Positions 1-8,046 of a stretch of 64,000 nucleotides of DNA are shown here, one piece after another (the first letter of the stretch is position 1; every line of letters starts with the position of its first letter). Source of the stretch: Croceivirga radicis (GTDB lineage Bacteria; Bacteroidota; Bacteroidia; Flavobacteriales; Flavobacteriaceae); the NCBI RefSeq assembly GCF_002072105.2, contig NZ_MTBC01000009.1, positions 99,178-163,177 on the forward strand. The letters are read 5' to 3'. The position numbers and the translations under genes were made by a program. Below the pieces are notes generated by a model. The model was given only the letters and a program-made list of their open reading frames with translations. It was not told the origin of the DNA and made no database searches.

Positions 1-1
1 C

Positions 2-1078
2 ACCCGGGTAGCAGGTATTGAGATGGAATGGCCAGCGGCACTTGTGAATGCCATTGATACGCAAAACGTACTAATTTCCGGGGAGGGAACCATAGATGGT
101 CAGGGTAAGGTTTTTTGGGATATGTATTGGGACATGCGAAAGAACGATTATGAGCCTAAAGGTTTAAGATGGATTGTGGATTATGATGCTAAAAGACCAA
201 GGACCGTTTTAATACAAAATAGTAAGAACGTTATAGTAAGGGATCTTACATTACAACGTGCCGGTTTTTGGACGGTACAAATATTGTATTCTAAACATAT
301 AACCACAGACGGATTAACCATTAGAAACAACATTGGAGGGCATGGTCCTAGCACAGACGGAATTGATATAGATTCTAGTAGCTATATTTTGGTTCAAAAC
401 TGTGATATAGATTGCAATGACGATAATTTTTGTCTAAAAGCAGGCAGGGATTGGGACGGTCTGCGCGTTAACAGACCAACAGAGTATGTGGTTATAAAGG
501 ATTGTAAAACAGGTAAAGGCGCTGGCCTATTAACTGTTGGTAGCGAGACCAGTGGTGGTATTAGGCATATTTATGCCAACAACATACAGGGTAAGGGCAC
601 GGATGCGGGTTTAAAACTAAAATCTGCGACAACCAGAGGCGGTGTGATAGAGGATATTATTTTTGACAATATGAAAATGGATAGCGTGGGTACCTTTTTA
701 AGCATTAGTACGAACTGGAACCCCACCTACAGCTATTCTAAATTACCTAAAGAATATAATATAGACGAAGTTCCAGAACATTGGAAAACCATGTTAAACA
801 CCGTTCCAGAGCAACAGGGTATTCCTCAATTTAAAAACATTGTACTCAATAATGTTTTGGTAAAACATGCTAACAAAGCAATTAGTGTAAGTGGTTTGGA
901 GGTATCTACAATTAACAAGGTGTATTTAAAAGACGTTCAAATTAATGCTGCAACTGCCGGTAGTATAAACCATAGTAAAAACTGGAAAATAGATAATGTA
1001 AGCTTACGTACTTTGGATGCTTCTAAAGTTGAATTGGAAAATTGCTCTAATATCGATTTAAAGGCAATCTATGATTAG
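2..1078 (+). CDS. GH28 polygalacturonase-like glycoside hydrolase, 5'-truncated
   Basis: The reading frame is open to the left edge (TRVAGIEMEWPAALVN is typical GH28 sequence), so the N-terminus with signal peptide lies outside the window; the first internal ATG at 23 is probably not the start. The visible part is the right-handed parallel beta-helix of GH28. The catalytic Asp motifs are seen as STDGIDID and CNDDNFCLKAGRD; the usual GHG site reads VGSETSGG and the RIK site reads LKLKS, a pattern common in exo-acting Bacteroidota GH28 enzymes. It probably releases galacturonic acid from pectin or rhamnogalacturonan oligomers in the periplasm or at the cell surface. It converges with the esterase operon, with stop codons 3 bases apart. 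Substrate specificity is inferred from the neighbouring CE12 and GH2 genes. Confidence 0.9.
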   Translation, partial: TRVAGIEMEWPAALVNAIDTQNVLISGEGTIDGQGKVFWDMYWDMRKNDYEPKGLRWIVDYDAKRPRTVLIQNSKNVIVRDLTLQRAGFWTVQILYSKHITTDGLTIRNNIGGHGPSTDGIDIDSSSYILVQNCDIDCNDDNFCLKAGRDWDGLRVNRPTEYVVIKDCKTGKGAGLLTVGSETSGGIRHIYANNIQGKGTDAGLKLKSATTRGGVIEDIIFDNMKMDSVGTFLSISTNWNPTYSYSKLPKEYNIDEVPEHWKTMLNTVPEQQGIPQFKNIVLNNVLVKHANKAISVSGLEVSTINKVYLKDVQINAATAGSINHSKNWKIDNVSLRTLDASKVELENCSNIDLKAIYD

Positions 1079-1080
1079 CG

Positions 1081-2577
1081 CTATTTTATAAAATAAACAA
1101 TTTCACAACCTTTTAATTGTTTTAAACTTTTGGCCGCAATTGAAGCATTGAATTGAGCCCCTTTAAGACCCGTATGTGTGTGGTCTTTAGGAAAGAATTC
1201 GGCAACCTTCTTAGCACCTAAATGTTGATAAGCAGTTGCAATACTGTCACTTAAATCTATAAACTGTACGTTATTCTTTAGGGCTATCTCTTTAGTCCAT
1301 TTAATGTAAGAATCTTTTCGTTGTTCCACTTTTCCCATAGGCCATTCATTTCTTGGGGTTAAACTACATAATATTGGGGTGGCTCTGGCTGCTTTGGTAT
1401 CTTTAACATACTGCTCTAAATACCAACCAAATGTATGTACTACTTCTGTAGAATCATTAGCAAATGCTACATGCGTCGTATCTTTTCCTGTTCCTGGTAA
1501 CGAGCCACGATATTTTTCTTTATCAATGTTACCTGCATCGTTGTGGCCAAATTGAATTATAACAAAATCGCGCGGGGTAAGTTTTTGTTTAATGGCATTC
1601 CAATGTCCTTGGTTCATAAATGTTCTACTACTACGCCCGCCAATAGCTCTATTCTGAACATTAACCCGTAAGGTATCTACAAATTGTACAAATGGAACAC
1701 CCCAGCCAACGGCATTATCATTATTATTATCTGCCATAGTAGAATCTCCTATTAAATAAATGGTTCGTTTTGGGGGTAACTGAATGTCTGGGTTATTTAG
1801 GAGTATATCGTTAAAAAAAGAAACCTTCTGTTGTAGGCTTTCGGCGACTAATTTTGCGGCAACCGCAGCTCCTTTTGCGTTGGTATGTGTGGCATCCCAA
1901 TCGTAGAAATAAGTATTAATCACTTTTTCCATGCCAAGTTTTTCCATTTCCAAAGCTAGCAGATTGTTCAAGTTTAAGTAAGGAACTTTCTCTTCTTCGG
2001 CTACCTGTCTTACCCAACCACCATAATTGGAGTTATTGCGTATAACAGTATTGTTAACCCATTTGTTTCTAGGTATAGGGGTAATCAAAATGGGTTTACC
2101 TCCGGCCTCTTTAACTTCGTTAACCATTTTTCTTAGGTACCAACCGTAAGAATGTACCGTTTCGTGCTTGCCTGTTAATAAATTATTTATGGTTTCTGTT
2201 TCTTCTCCAACTCCTTTAATAGTCCCTCTAGCCCTAATCGTGTCGTTAATAGGGCCGTCATCGTTATGACCAAATTGTATCAAAACAAAATCCCCCTTTT
2301 TAATTTCAGCAAGAACAGGACCCCAAAGCCCCTTATCTATATAAGTTCTAGAGCTGGTGCCGCCCAAAGCATGGTTTTTAACCTTTATTTTGGTGCTATC
2401 TAAGTATTGTTCTAAAAAATCGCCCCATCCCCATAAACCATCTGCACCATCACCACGCCCGTTTTTTACGGTACTATCGCCTACGGTAAATAAGGTGGGT
2501 GTTTCTTTTTTAGAAGTACCACAGCCAATTAATATCAATGCGAACAGGCTTGTGATTAGTTGTTTTGATATGTTCAT
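1081..2577 (-). CDS. Lipoprotein with two tandem CE12 SGNH (rhamnogalacturonan acetylesterase-like) domains
   Basis: This 498-residue protein begins with a lipoprotein signal (lipobox LIGC, Cys19) and then carries two complete SGNH hydrolase domains. Each has the Ser block (VGDSTV near residue 35; IGDSTM near residue 279), a Gly block (ALGGTSSRT; AIGGRSSRT), a QFGHND block and a terminal catalytic Asp/His pair (DATHTNAKG; DHTHTGLKG). Both domains therefore look catalytically intact. CE12 enzymes remove acetyl groups from rhamnogalacturonan. The start overlaps the GH2 stop by ATGA, so the gene is translationally coupled as the last gene of the esterase-galactosidase operon. The two-domain layout differs from the usual single-domain enzyme of about 250-430 residues and may reflect attack on acetyls at different positions (inference). 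Confidence 0.9.
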   Translation of the reverse strand: MNISKQLITSLFALILIGCGTSKKETPTLFTVGDSTVKNGRGDGADGLWGWGDFLEQYLDSTKIKVKNHALGGTSSRTYIDKGLWGPVLAEIKKGDFVLIQFGHNDDGPINDTIRARGTIKGVGEETETINNLLTGKHETVHSYGWYLRKMVNEVKEAGGKPILITPIPRNKWVNNTVIRNNSNYGGWVRQVAEEEKVPYLNLNNLLALEMEKLGMEKVINTYFYDWDATHTNAKGAAVAAKLVAESLQQKVSFFNDILLNNPDIQLPPKRTIYLIGDSTMADNNNDNAVGWGVPFVQFVDTLRVNVQNRAIGGRSSRTFMNQGHWNAIKQKLTPRDFVIIQFGHNDAGNIDKEKYRGSLPGTGKDTTHVAFANDSTEVVHTFGWYLEQYVKDTKAARATPILCSLTPRNEWPMGKVEQRKDSYIKWTKEIALKNNVQFIDLSDSIATAYQHLGAKKVAEFFPKDHTHTGLKGAQFNASIAAKSLKQLKGCEIVYFIK

Positions 2578-5453
2578 TTTGTTTTGTTGTAATCAATAAA
2601 ATCGAACCAAAGGCTCATGGTAATTCCTTGGTCTCCCTTTTTTATACGAATGTTGGTTGGTTGGCTATTAGGGCCATGGTCCGATATGGGTTTAAATGAA
2701 CGCATGGCAGGTATTTCGTACATAAAAGAAATATCCCCTTCTGGAAATTCGGGTTGTGGATGGCTTCTTCCCTTAATGGCATACTTGGGGTATTCCGGTG
2801 TGAATAGCCTGAGAAAGGTATTTTCATTTTCGCTAAAAAACCGAAACGTATTGTTTTTAGAATGGAGTGTTCCTGCGTAAAAATTGGCGTGGTAGCCCTT
2901 AAATTCTGGGTAGACCAAATTTTCAAAACTTTCTCCGGTAATCGTATTGTTGTAGGCTTTTTCCCAGAGTCCATAATTAACCCCTTCCATCCTGTTTTTC
3001 CAGACACGGTAGGGTCCCTTTCCAAACCATTTAAAGCCAAGTACATCGGTCTCTGGATAATCAAAAGACAACCCAAAACTATTAATTTTAGCATCAAAAA
3101 TAGGTCCGTCAAAACCCGTTATGGTTTTGGCTTTTTGTAAGGCCGTCATTTTAAGATTTATCTTACCATCTTGGGTCATAGTCCACCTTATTTTATCTAT
3201 AGCTCCAGAGTAAAAGACGTCTACAACCGCAGTGCTATCTGTTTTAAAAGATTGTACGGAGTCTACAACGGCTTGCATGCCTATAGGTTTTGGTCCATTG
3301 GTTAGAGGAACACTTTTTTTGCTACTCGTAAATTTAACAATATAGCCAGTTGTTTTATTTAGGGTAAGACTAATGTTATTGGCAGACACGGTAATATTTT
3401 CGCCGTCTGTATTTAGATTTACTTTAGATGGATTAGCAGCACTTTTTAGAAATTTATCACTGTAAAATTTAGCCTTATGAATGGGCCATGTAAAGGTGTT
3501 CACTGCTTGCCCCTTATTGTTGAATGCCGTTAGTTTTAACCAGTCACCTTCAAAGAAATTTGCTGGTAAATTTAGATTGATTTTTCTAGTTTCCCCAGGA
3601 GAAATATCTGGAAATGAATAGGATGCTTCATGAATTACACTTGCCGAATCTTTGGAATAAAACGAATCTTTAGAAGCGCTTACTATTTGGTAAGTATACG
3701 TGAAGGTATTTAAGTTGGTGAATAAATTGCTGTTGCTAATGGCAAGCTCACCATTATACATCTTTGTGATTTGAACAGGAGCAATTTGTACGGGAGAAAA
3801 AATAGATTTAATAGCATAATAGCTACCTTCTTTTTCTCTATGGGGCCCTACAATCCCATCTGGGGCCAATGAACCGGCAGAGTCATACTTACGTGGGCCT
3901 TTCCAATCTGTACGAAGCACGGCCTCATCTACAAAAGCCCAAATAAAACCACCAGCAAATAGCGGACTTTTACTATAGTTTTCCCAAAAATCTGCTAGAC
4001 CCGCTCCGCCACCGTTATCATAGGTGCTGTGCATAAACTCCGTAGGGAAAAAGACATTTTCTCCATTGGTAAATCTATGCAAGCCTGTTTGGTAAGTAGG
4101 GTAGTGGTGGGTGTCCCAACCATCATAATCAGACCAAGGGTGTATTACTATCCTATTTTGTAGATCTTGGGTTTTAAAAACATGGTCCGCACCTGGTCCC
4201 CATCCGCCTTCATTTCCGTTGTCCCAAATAATTACAGCTGGATGATTTGCGTCTTTATCGAGTACCTCTTGAGCAAGCTTGGCCCCTAAGTTGGTATCGT
4301 ACGGGTTTTGCCACCCAGCCAGCTCGTCCAGAACAAGGATTCCTAAAGAATCGCAAACCGAAAGAAAATGTTCTGCAGGCGGGTAATGTGTGCGTACGGC
4401 ATTCATATTCATGTCTTTGATCAAGGTAGCGTCCAATAAACTAATGCGCTTACTAAGGCTACGGCCAGATTCTGGCCATATACTATGCCTGTTTACTCCT
4501 TTCATTATTAACTTAGTGCCATTAAGGTAAATACCATCTTTCTTAATAAACGCTAAGGTTCTAAAACCAATACGTTCAGTAACGGTATGCATAATTTTAC
4601 CTTTTTCTACTAAAGAGACCCTTAGGTCATATAATACAGGATTTTCTGGGGACCATGGCTTCACGTTTTTCCATTGGGTATGGATAGTATCTCTTACACC
4701 ATTGTTTAAATCAACATTTTGCGATGGTCTAAATTTTTTAGCGGTATGCTCTTTTATGGATACATTTAAAGTAGAATTTTTGGCAAGTTTATTCAATTGT
4801 GTCGCTAGTATTAGGCTTCCGTCTTGCTTTGCATCTACTTTTAATTTGGCAATGTGTTTTTTAGGTAAAATTTCTAACCAAACCGGTCTATAGATACCAC
4901 CGAACAACCACCAATCCGTGTAACGCTCTGCTTGGTTAACCGATTGGTTTTGGGAGTGTTTACTAACCATGACCTCTAATACGTTTTCTTGTCCGTATTT
5001 AAGAAACTTAGAAACATCATATTTAAACCTGTAGAAACCACCTTGATGTACTGGGCCAACCTTTTCTCCATTTAAAAAGACTTCTGCGTCTGTCATAACT
5101 CCATCAAACACGAGGTTAATGTGTTTATCCTTATGGTTAGGTAAAAGGTTAAAACGGTATTTGTAAAATCCTTTTTCCTTGCTGGGTTCTTTAAGGTTTA
5201 ATTCTTTATACCATCTACCATAGGTATATTCACCAAAACCCTGCAGCTCCCAATTAGAGGGAACGCCTATAGTAGACCATTGGTTGCAGTTATTGCCATT
5301 ACTACATTTAAATTGCCAAGTAACCGGATGTTCAAAATCTTTACCACTTAGGTATATCTTTTCTGTTTCTTGCGCATGTATTAGGTGGTAAGCGGTAAGG
5401 TATAAAAGTATTAGGACAAACAGTTTTGTTGGTCTATTCTGTTTAATTACCAT
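2574..5453 (-). CDS. GH2 family beta-galactosidase-like enzyme
   Basis: The chosen ATG at 5453 gives a 959-residue protein that starts directly with a signal peptide (hydrophobic core LFVLILLYLTAYHLI, cleavage near HAQ). The longer frame to 5528 would put a charged 25-residue tail ahead of it. Domain order is GH2 sugar-binding jelly roll (about 25-195), Ig-like domain, TIM barrel (about 300-600), then a beta-galactosidase C-terminal region. The acid/base lies in DNGNEGGWGPG (Glu about 415) and the nucleophile in PTEFMHS (Glu about 472). It probably removes beta-galactosyl (or related) residues from rhamnogalacturonan-I side chains in the periplasm. It overlaps the upstream esterase by 11 bases and the downstream one by 4. 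Exact substrate cannot be read from sequence. Confidence 0.88.
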   Translation of the reverse strand: MVIKQNRPTKLFVLILLYLTAYHLIHAQETEKIYLSGKDFEHPVTWQFKCSNGNNCNQWSTIGVPSNWELQGFGEYTYGRWYKELNLKEPSKEKGFYKYRFNLLPNHKDKHINLVFDGVMTDAEVFLNGEKVGPVHQGGFYRFKYDVSKFLKYGQENVLEVMVSKHSQNQSVNQAERYTDWWLFGGIYRPVWLEILPKKHIAKLKVDAKQDGSLILATQLNKLAKNSTLNVSIKEHTAKKFRPSQNVDLNNGVRDTIHTQWKNVKPWSPENPVLYDLRVSLVEKGKIMHTVTERIGFRTLAFIKKDGIYLNGTKLIMKGVNRHSIWPESGRSLSKRISLLDATLIKDMNMNAVRTHYPPAEHFLSVCDSLGILVLDELAGWQNPYDTNLGAKLAQEVLDKDANHPAVIIWDNGNEGGWGPGADHVFKTQDLQNRIVIHPWSDYDGWDTHHYPTYQTGLHRFTNGENVFFPTEFMHSTYDNGGGAGLADFWENYSKSPLFAGGFIWAFVDEAVLRTDWKGPRKYDSAGSLAPDGIVGPHREKEGSYYAIKSIFSPVQIAPVQITKMYNGELAISNSNLFTNLNTFTYTYQIVSASKDSFYSKDSASVIHEASYSFPDISPGETRKINLNLPANFFEGDWLKLTAFNNKGQAVNTFTWPIHKAKFYSDKFLKSAANPSKVNLNTDGENITVSANNISLTLNKTTGYIVKFTSSKKSVPLTNGPKPIGMQAVVDSVQSFKTDSTAVVDVFYSGAIDKIRWTMTQDGKINLKMTALQKAKTITGFDGPIFDAKINSFGLSFDYPETDVLGFKWFGKGPYRVWKNRMEGVNYGLWEKAYNNTITGESFENLVYPEFKGYHANFYAGTLHSKNNTFRFFSENENTFLRLFTPEYPKYAIKGRSHPQPEFPEGDISFMYEIPAMRSFKPISDHGPNSQPTNIRIKKGDQGITMSLWFDFIDYNKTK

Positions 5454-6723
5454 AGGGTTTGGTATTTTCAAATCGTGAATTGGTTTTAAATTCAAATGTT
5501 TTATAGTTTTTTGGAAAAGCTGCATCATAATTGGGTAAATCTTTGATGAAATAGGAAGCAGGTATAGTGCTTGACTCCTTTAAATTATAGGCTACACACA
5601 TGGCAATTTCAAAAGCCCCAAAATTGGTGAAATGTGTATCGTCTGCAAGTGCCGATGTTTGATTAGGGAAACTGTTTTCAGGTAAATGAACGTAAGCTTT
5701 TTTGCTTTCTTCAGGTCCCCAAGCAACTAACATTTTTGTGGTAAGATGGGTTAAATCTATTAGTGGTACCTGCATCTCTTTGGCCACGATTCTAATAGCA
5801 TTTGGGTATTCGCCATGTGTAGCTTTTAGTTGCGTTTTATTGTTAAAGAAGCGTCTTTGAATGGGGGTGAACAATACAGTTTGCCCACCTTTTTTTCGAA
5901 TGGCATTTACGTATTCTTTTAAGTAATTGGTAAAAGAGGAGTAGGGTCCAATATTTTGACCCTTTCGCTTTTCATCGTTATGGGCAAATTGTATAAAAAC
6001 ATAATCTCCTTGTTTTAATTGTGAAAGAATTTTTGCCATACGATTTCTAGCTCTGAATGAATGTAAGGAAGCACCCGATGCTGCATAGTTGGCTATACAG
6101 ATGTTTTTGGTTAAACTGGGCAAAAATTGCCCCCATGCGGCCCAAGGTTCTAAATCTTGGTCGGTTACGGTAGAGTCTCCCGCTAAAAATATAGTTTTGG
6201 AACTTGTAGGTGTAATGCTAATAGATTTTATACAGGTGGTTCCTAAAAATTCCAAGGTTAGTTTATGGTCCCAATTTAAAGTTCGTTTCTCCCTATCTTT
6301 TAGTTTTACAAAAAGCGTATCGTTTATAACCGTATCCATTTTATGGACTAAATAGGTTACTTCTTTATGACTGCCCTTTTCTATGATTAGATTGTTACCT
6401 AGTAAGCGGCGAGATTCTGCTTTTATAGTGGTTTGGGTCTGTTCTATTGGACTGGCCAATACTATTTTAACTAAATAATTACCTGGATCTGCCATAACCG
6501 AAAAGTAGGAGGGTTTAGTTAGGCAAACACAATCGTCTAGCTGGGAGATGTGCTTATTGGTTATGGCATCCCAACCAGCACCACTTTCCATGTTGTACGC
6601 TTGTTTACCAACAAAATTATTGGTTGTATCATCAGCTAGGCCAAAAGTATACTTTTGCTCTTGCCCACTTAAGATAGCGCCATAGATAAAAAATAAGATT
6701 GATAAAGCTTTTTGTACCACCAT
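5443..6723 (-). CDS. CE12 rhamnogalacturonan acetylesterase-like protein with N-terminal beta-sandwich domain
   Basis: This 426-residue protein has a signal peptide ending near ILSGQ. An N-terminal region (about 22-172) resembles a malectin/galactose-binding type beta-sandwich (TFGLADDTTNNFVG start). The SGNH hydrolase follows: AGDSTV (Ser about 184), AASGASLHS, FIQFAHND and DDTHFTNFG with the catalytic Asp/His near residue 362. It is the first gene of a three-gene minus-strand operon with the GH2 enzyme and the double esterase. A near-consensus -7 box (TATTTTTA, 6732-6739) and the 16-bp repeated element at 6761-6776 sit in the 53 bases between it and the regulator gene. The role is inferred as deacetylation of rhamnogalacturonan so that the GH28 enzyme can act. 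Confidence 0.88.
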   Translation of the reverse strand: MVVQKALSILFFIYGAILSGQEQKYTFGLADDTTNNFVGKQAYNMESGAGWDAITNKHISQLDDCVCLTKPSYFSVMADPGNYLVKIVLASPIEQTQTTIKAESRRLLGNNLIIEKGSHKEVTYLVHKMDTVINDTLFVKLKDREKRTLNWDHKLTLEFLGTTCIKSISITPTSSKTIFLAGDSTVTDQDLEPWAAWGQFLPSLTKNICIANYAASGASLHSFRARNRMAKILSQLKQGDYVFIQFAHNDEKRKGQNIGPYSSFTNYLKEYVNAIRKKGGQTVLFTPIQRRFFNNKTQLKATHGEYPNAIRIVAKEMQVPLIDLTHLTTKMLVAWGPEESKKAYVHLPENSFPNQTSALADDTHFTNFGAFEIAMCVAYNLKESSTIPASYFIKDLPNYDAAFPKNYKTFEFKTNSRFENTKPYGN

Positions 6724-6731
6724 ACTTTTAG

Positions 6732-6776
6732 TAAAAATACTAGGTGATAATTTGGTAAGTATCCTGTAGTGTAAGG
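6732..6776 (-). promoter_or_regulatory. Promoter/operator of the CE12-GH2-CE12 operon
   Basis: Read on the minus strand, CCTTACACTACAGGAT (6761-6776) lies 21 bases before a near-consensus Bacteroidota -7 box, TATTTTTA (6732-6739; consensus TAnnTTTG), just upstream of the CE12 start at 6723. The 16-mer recurs exactly, inverted, ahead of the gntR gene. It contains a TACA-C-TACA-G direct repeat and covers the -33 region. This is a candidate GntR operator. Confidence 0.55.
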
Positions 6777-7823
6777 CTAAACAGAATTCCTTTCTATATA
6801 GCTAAATACGTTCTTGACTTTTTCTCTTTTGTTTCTAAGTACCATGTAGGCGGCAGTTTCTCCCATTGCAGTAAAATCAGTACTAATTACGGTAATACCC
6901 AAAAGCTCTTTTAGTGGCGTTTCATTATAAGAGATTATGCCAATATCTTCCCCTAAAACCAATTGTTTGGCGCGTACTTGTCTAACTAAATTCACCAAGT
7001 CCATTTCTTCTATGGTAATAAAAACATCTTTGCTTTGTAGTTCCATTTCATCATAGATTTCATCTAGGATTTCAAAGTCAAAATTGAATTCTCCACAAAA
7101 TTTTTGAAAACCGTATAAAATCCGTTTTGGATAAGGAAAAACACTTTTGCTAGGGTAAACTAAAATAAGTTTGTCATATTTACGAAGTCTTTCTAAAGCC
7201 TCTTTAAGGGCATTGTAAATATCGTTTTCAAAATCTTGATACAAGGCACCGTAATTCCCGTTTAATTCTAGTCTTGCATTATCCAATACGATAAGTTGGT
7301 CTTGTGGAATCTTTTTTAATACTTCTAGTACGTTTTTGGTGGCACTAACGTGACCAAGGTTCATGTTCTTAAAATGCGGCATTATCACATAGTAATCATA
7401 GGCTCCTAAATTGCGTTCAATGGCTCTGGTAAACAAGGATTCGTCACAGTGATAAATAAATAGATTTACATGGCCATTTACTCCTAAACCATTAACAAAA
7501 GAATTGTAAATGCGCATTTTGTAAGAGCTGGGTTTGTTTATTAAAAAGAAGACATTGATTTTAGAAATCAAATCGGTCTTTGCTACGTAAAACCCCTTGC
7601 CCTTAACAGCGGTTATTATTTTTTTTGTTTTTAGCTCAGAATATGCTTTCTCTATGGTGTCTCTAGATAACAAGAGATTTTCACTAAGTTCATTTATAGA
7701 TGGGATTTTACTGCCGATGGGCAAATTTCCTTTTGCTATATGGCTAATTAAAGAATCTACTACCTGTTTGTATTTTGGTATTCTAGAATCGTCATTTACA
7801 AGAATGTCCGTTGCTTTTATCAC
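6777..7823 (-). CDS. GntR-family transcriptional regulator with periplasmic-binding-protein-like sensor domain
   Basis: An N-terminal GntR winged helix (SRIPKYKQVVDSLISH ... IPSINELSENLLLSRDTIEKAY ... GKGFYVAKT) is followed by a LacI/periplasmic-binding-like effector domain of about 260 residues ending IISYNETPLKELLG ... MGETAAYMV. Such chimeric regulators in Bacteroidota control sugar operons. There is no ATG near the start. I chose the GTG at 7823 (348 residues) because a probable -7 box (TATACTTG on the minus strand, 7875-7882) overlaps the alternative TTG start at 7877. The gene lies directly upstream of the esterase/GH2 operon. An identical 16-bp element lies ahead of this gene and ahead of that operon, which suggests autoregulation plus control of the operon, with a pectin-derived sugar as the likely ligand (inference). 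Confidence 0.85.
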   Translation of the reverse strand: MIKATDILVNDDSRIPKYKQVVDSLISHIAKGNLPIGSKIPSINELSENLLLSRDTIEKAYSELKTKKIITAVKGKGFYVAKTDLISKINVFFLINKPSSYKMRIYNSFVNGLGVNGHVNLFIYHCDESLFTRAIERNLGAYDYYVIMPHFKNMNLGHVSATKNVLEVLKKIPQDQLIVLDNARLELNGNYGALYQDFENDIYNALKEALERLRKYDKLILVYPSKSVFPYPKRILYGFQKFCGEFNFDFEILDEIYDEMELQSKDVFITIEEMDLVNLVRQVRAKQLVLGEDIGIISYNETPLKELLGITVISTDFTAMGETAAYMVLRNKREKVKNVFSYIERNSV

Positions 7824-7874
7824 AATGGTAAATTTAAGGCTACGTCTAAATTTAGGGACATTTATATAGTAACC

Positions 7875-7918
7875 CAAGTATATTTTCTTTATTTCTTAAA
7901 ACCCTTACACTACAGGAT
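7875..7918 (-). promoter_or_regulatory. Promoter/operator of the gntR regulator gene
   Basis: The plus strand carries CCTTACACTACAGGAT at 7903-7918, the exact inverse of the copy at 6761-6776. On the minus strand it lies 20 bases before TATACTTG (7875-7882), one mismatch from the -7 consensus TAnnTTTG. The 16-mer-to-box spacing matches the operon promoter to within one base. This supports autoregulation and a GTG start at 7823. Confidence 0.5.
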
Positions 7919-7993
7919 GCACTTACTTTTAACTTGGATTATTTTCGATTGCATTTTAGTTTAGTTAATTCTACTAGTAGAGTTAGTTTATTC

Positions 7994-8025
7994 AAAAAAA
8001 AAGCCATGGTATTACCATGGCTTTT
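7994..8025 (-). terminator. Rho-independent terminator after the M14 peptidase
   Basis: A GC-containing hairpin (GCCATGGT / ACCATGGC, 3-base loop) is followed on the minus strand by a run of nine T. It lies about 20 bases past the M14 peptidase stop. Confidence 0.85.
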
Positions 8026-8046
8026 CCTTATTTAGTTCCTTACTTA

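Noticed and set aside
22..25. ATG at 23 as the true start of the GH28 gene
   Set aside because: The frame is open to the window edge and the upstream codons encode conserved GH28 sequence, so the gene is cut by the edge.
5454..5528. 25-residue N-terminal extension of the GH2 enzyme
   Set aside because: It would precede a clear signal peptide and overlaps the upstream esterase; the ATG at 5453 is the better start.
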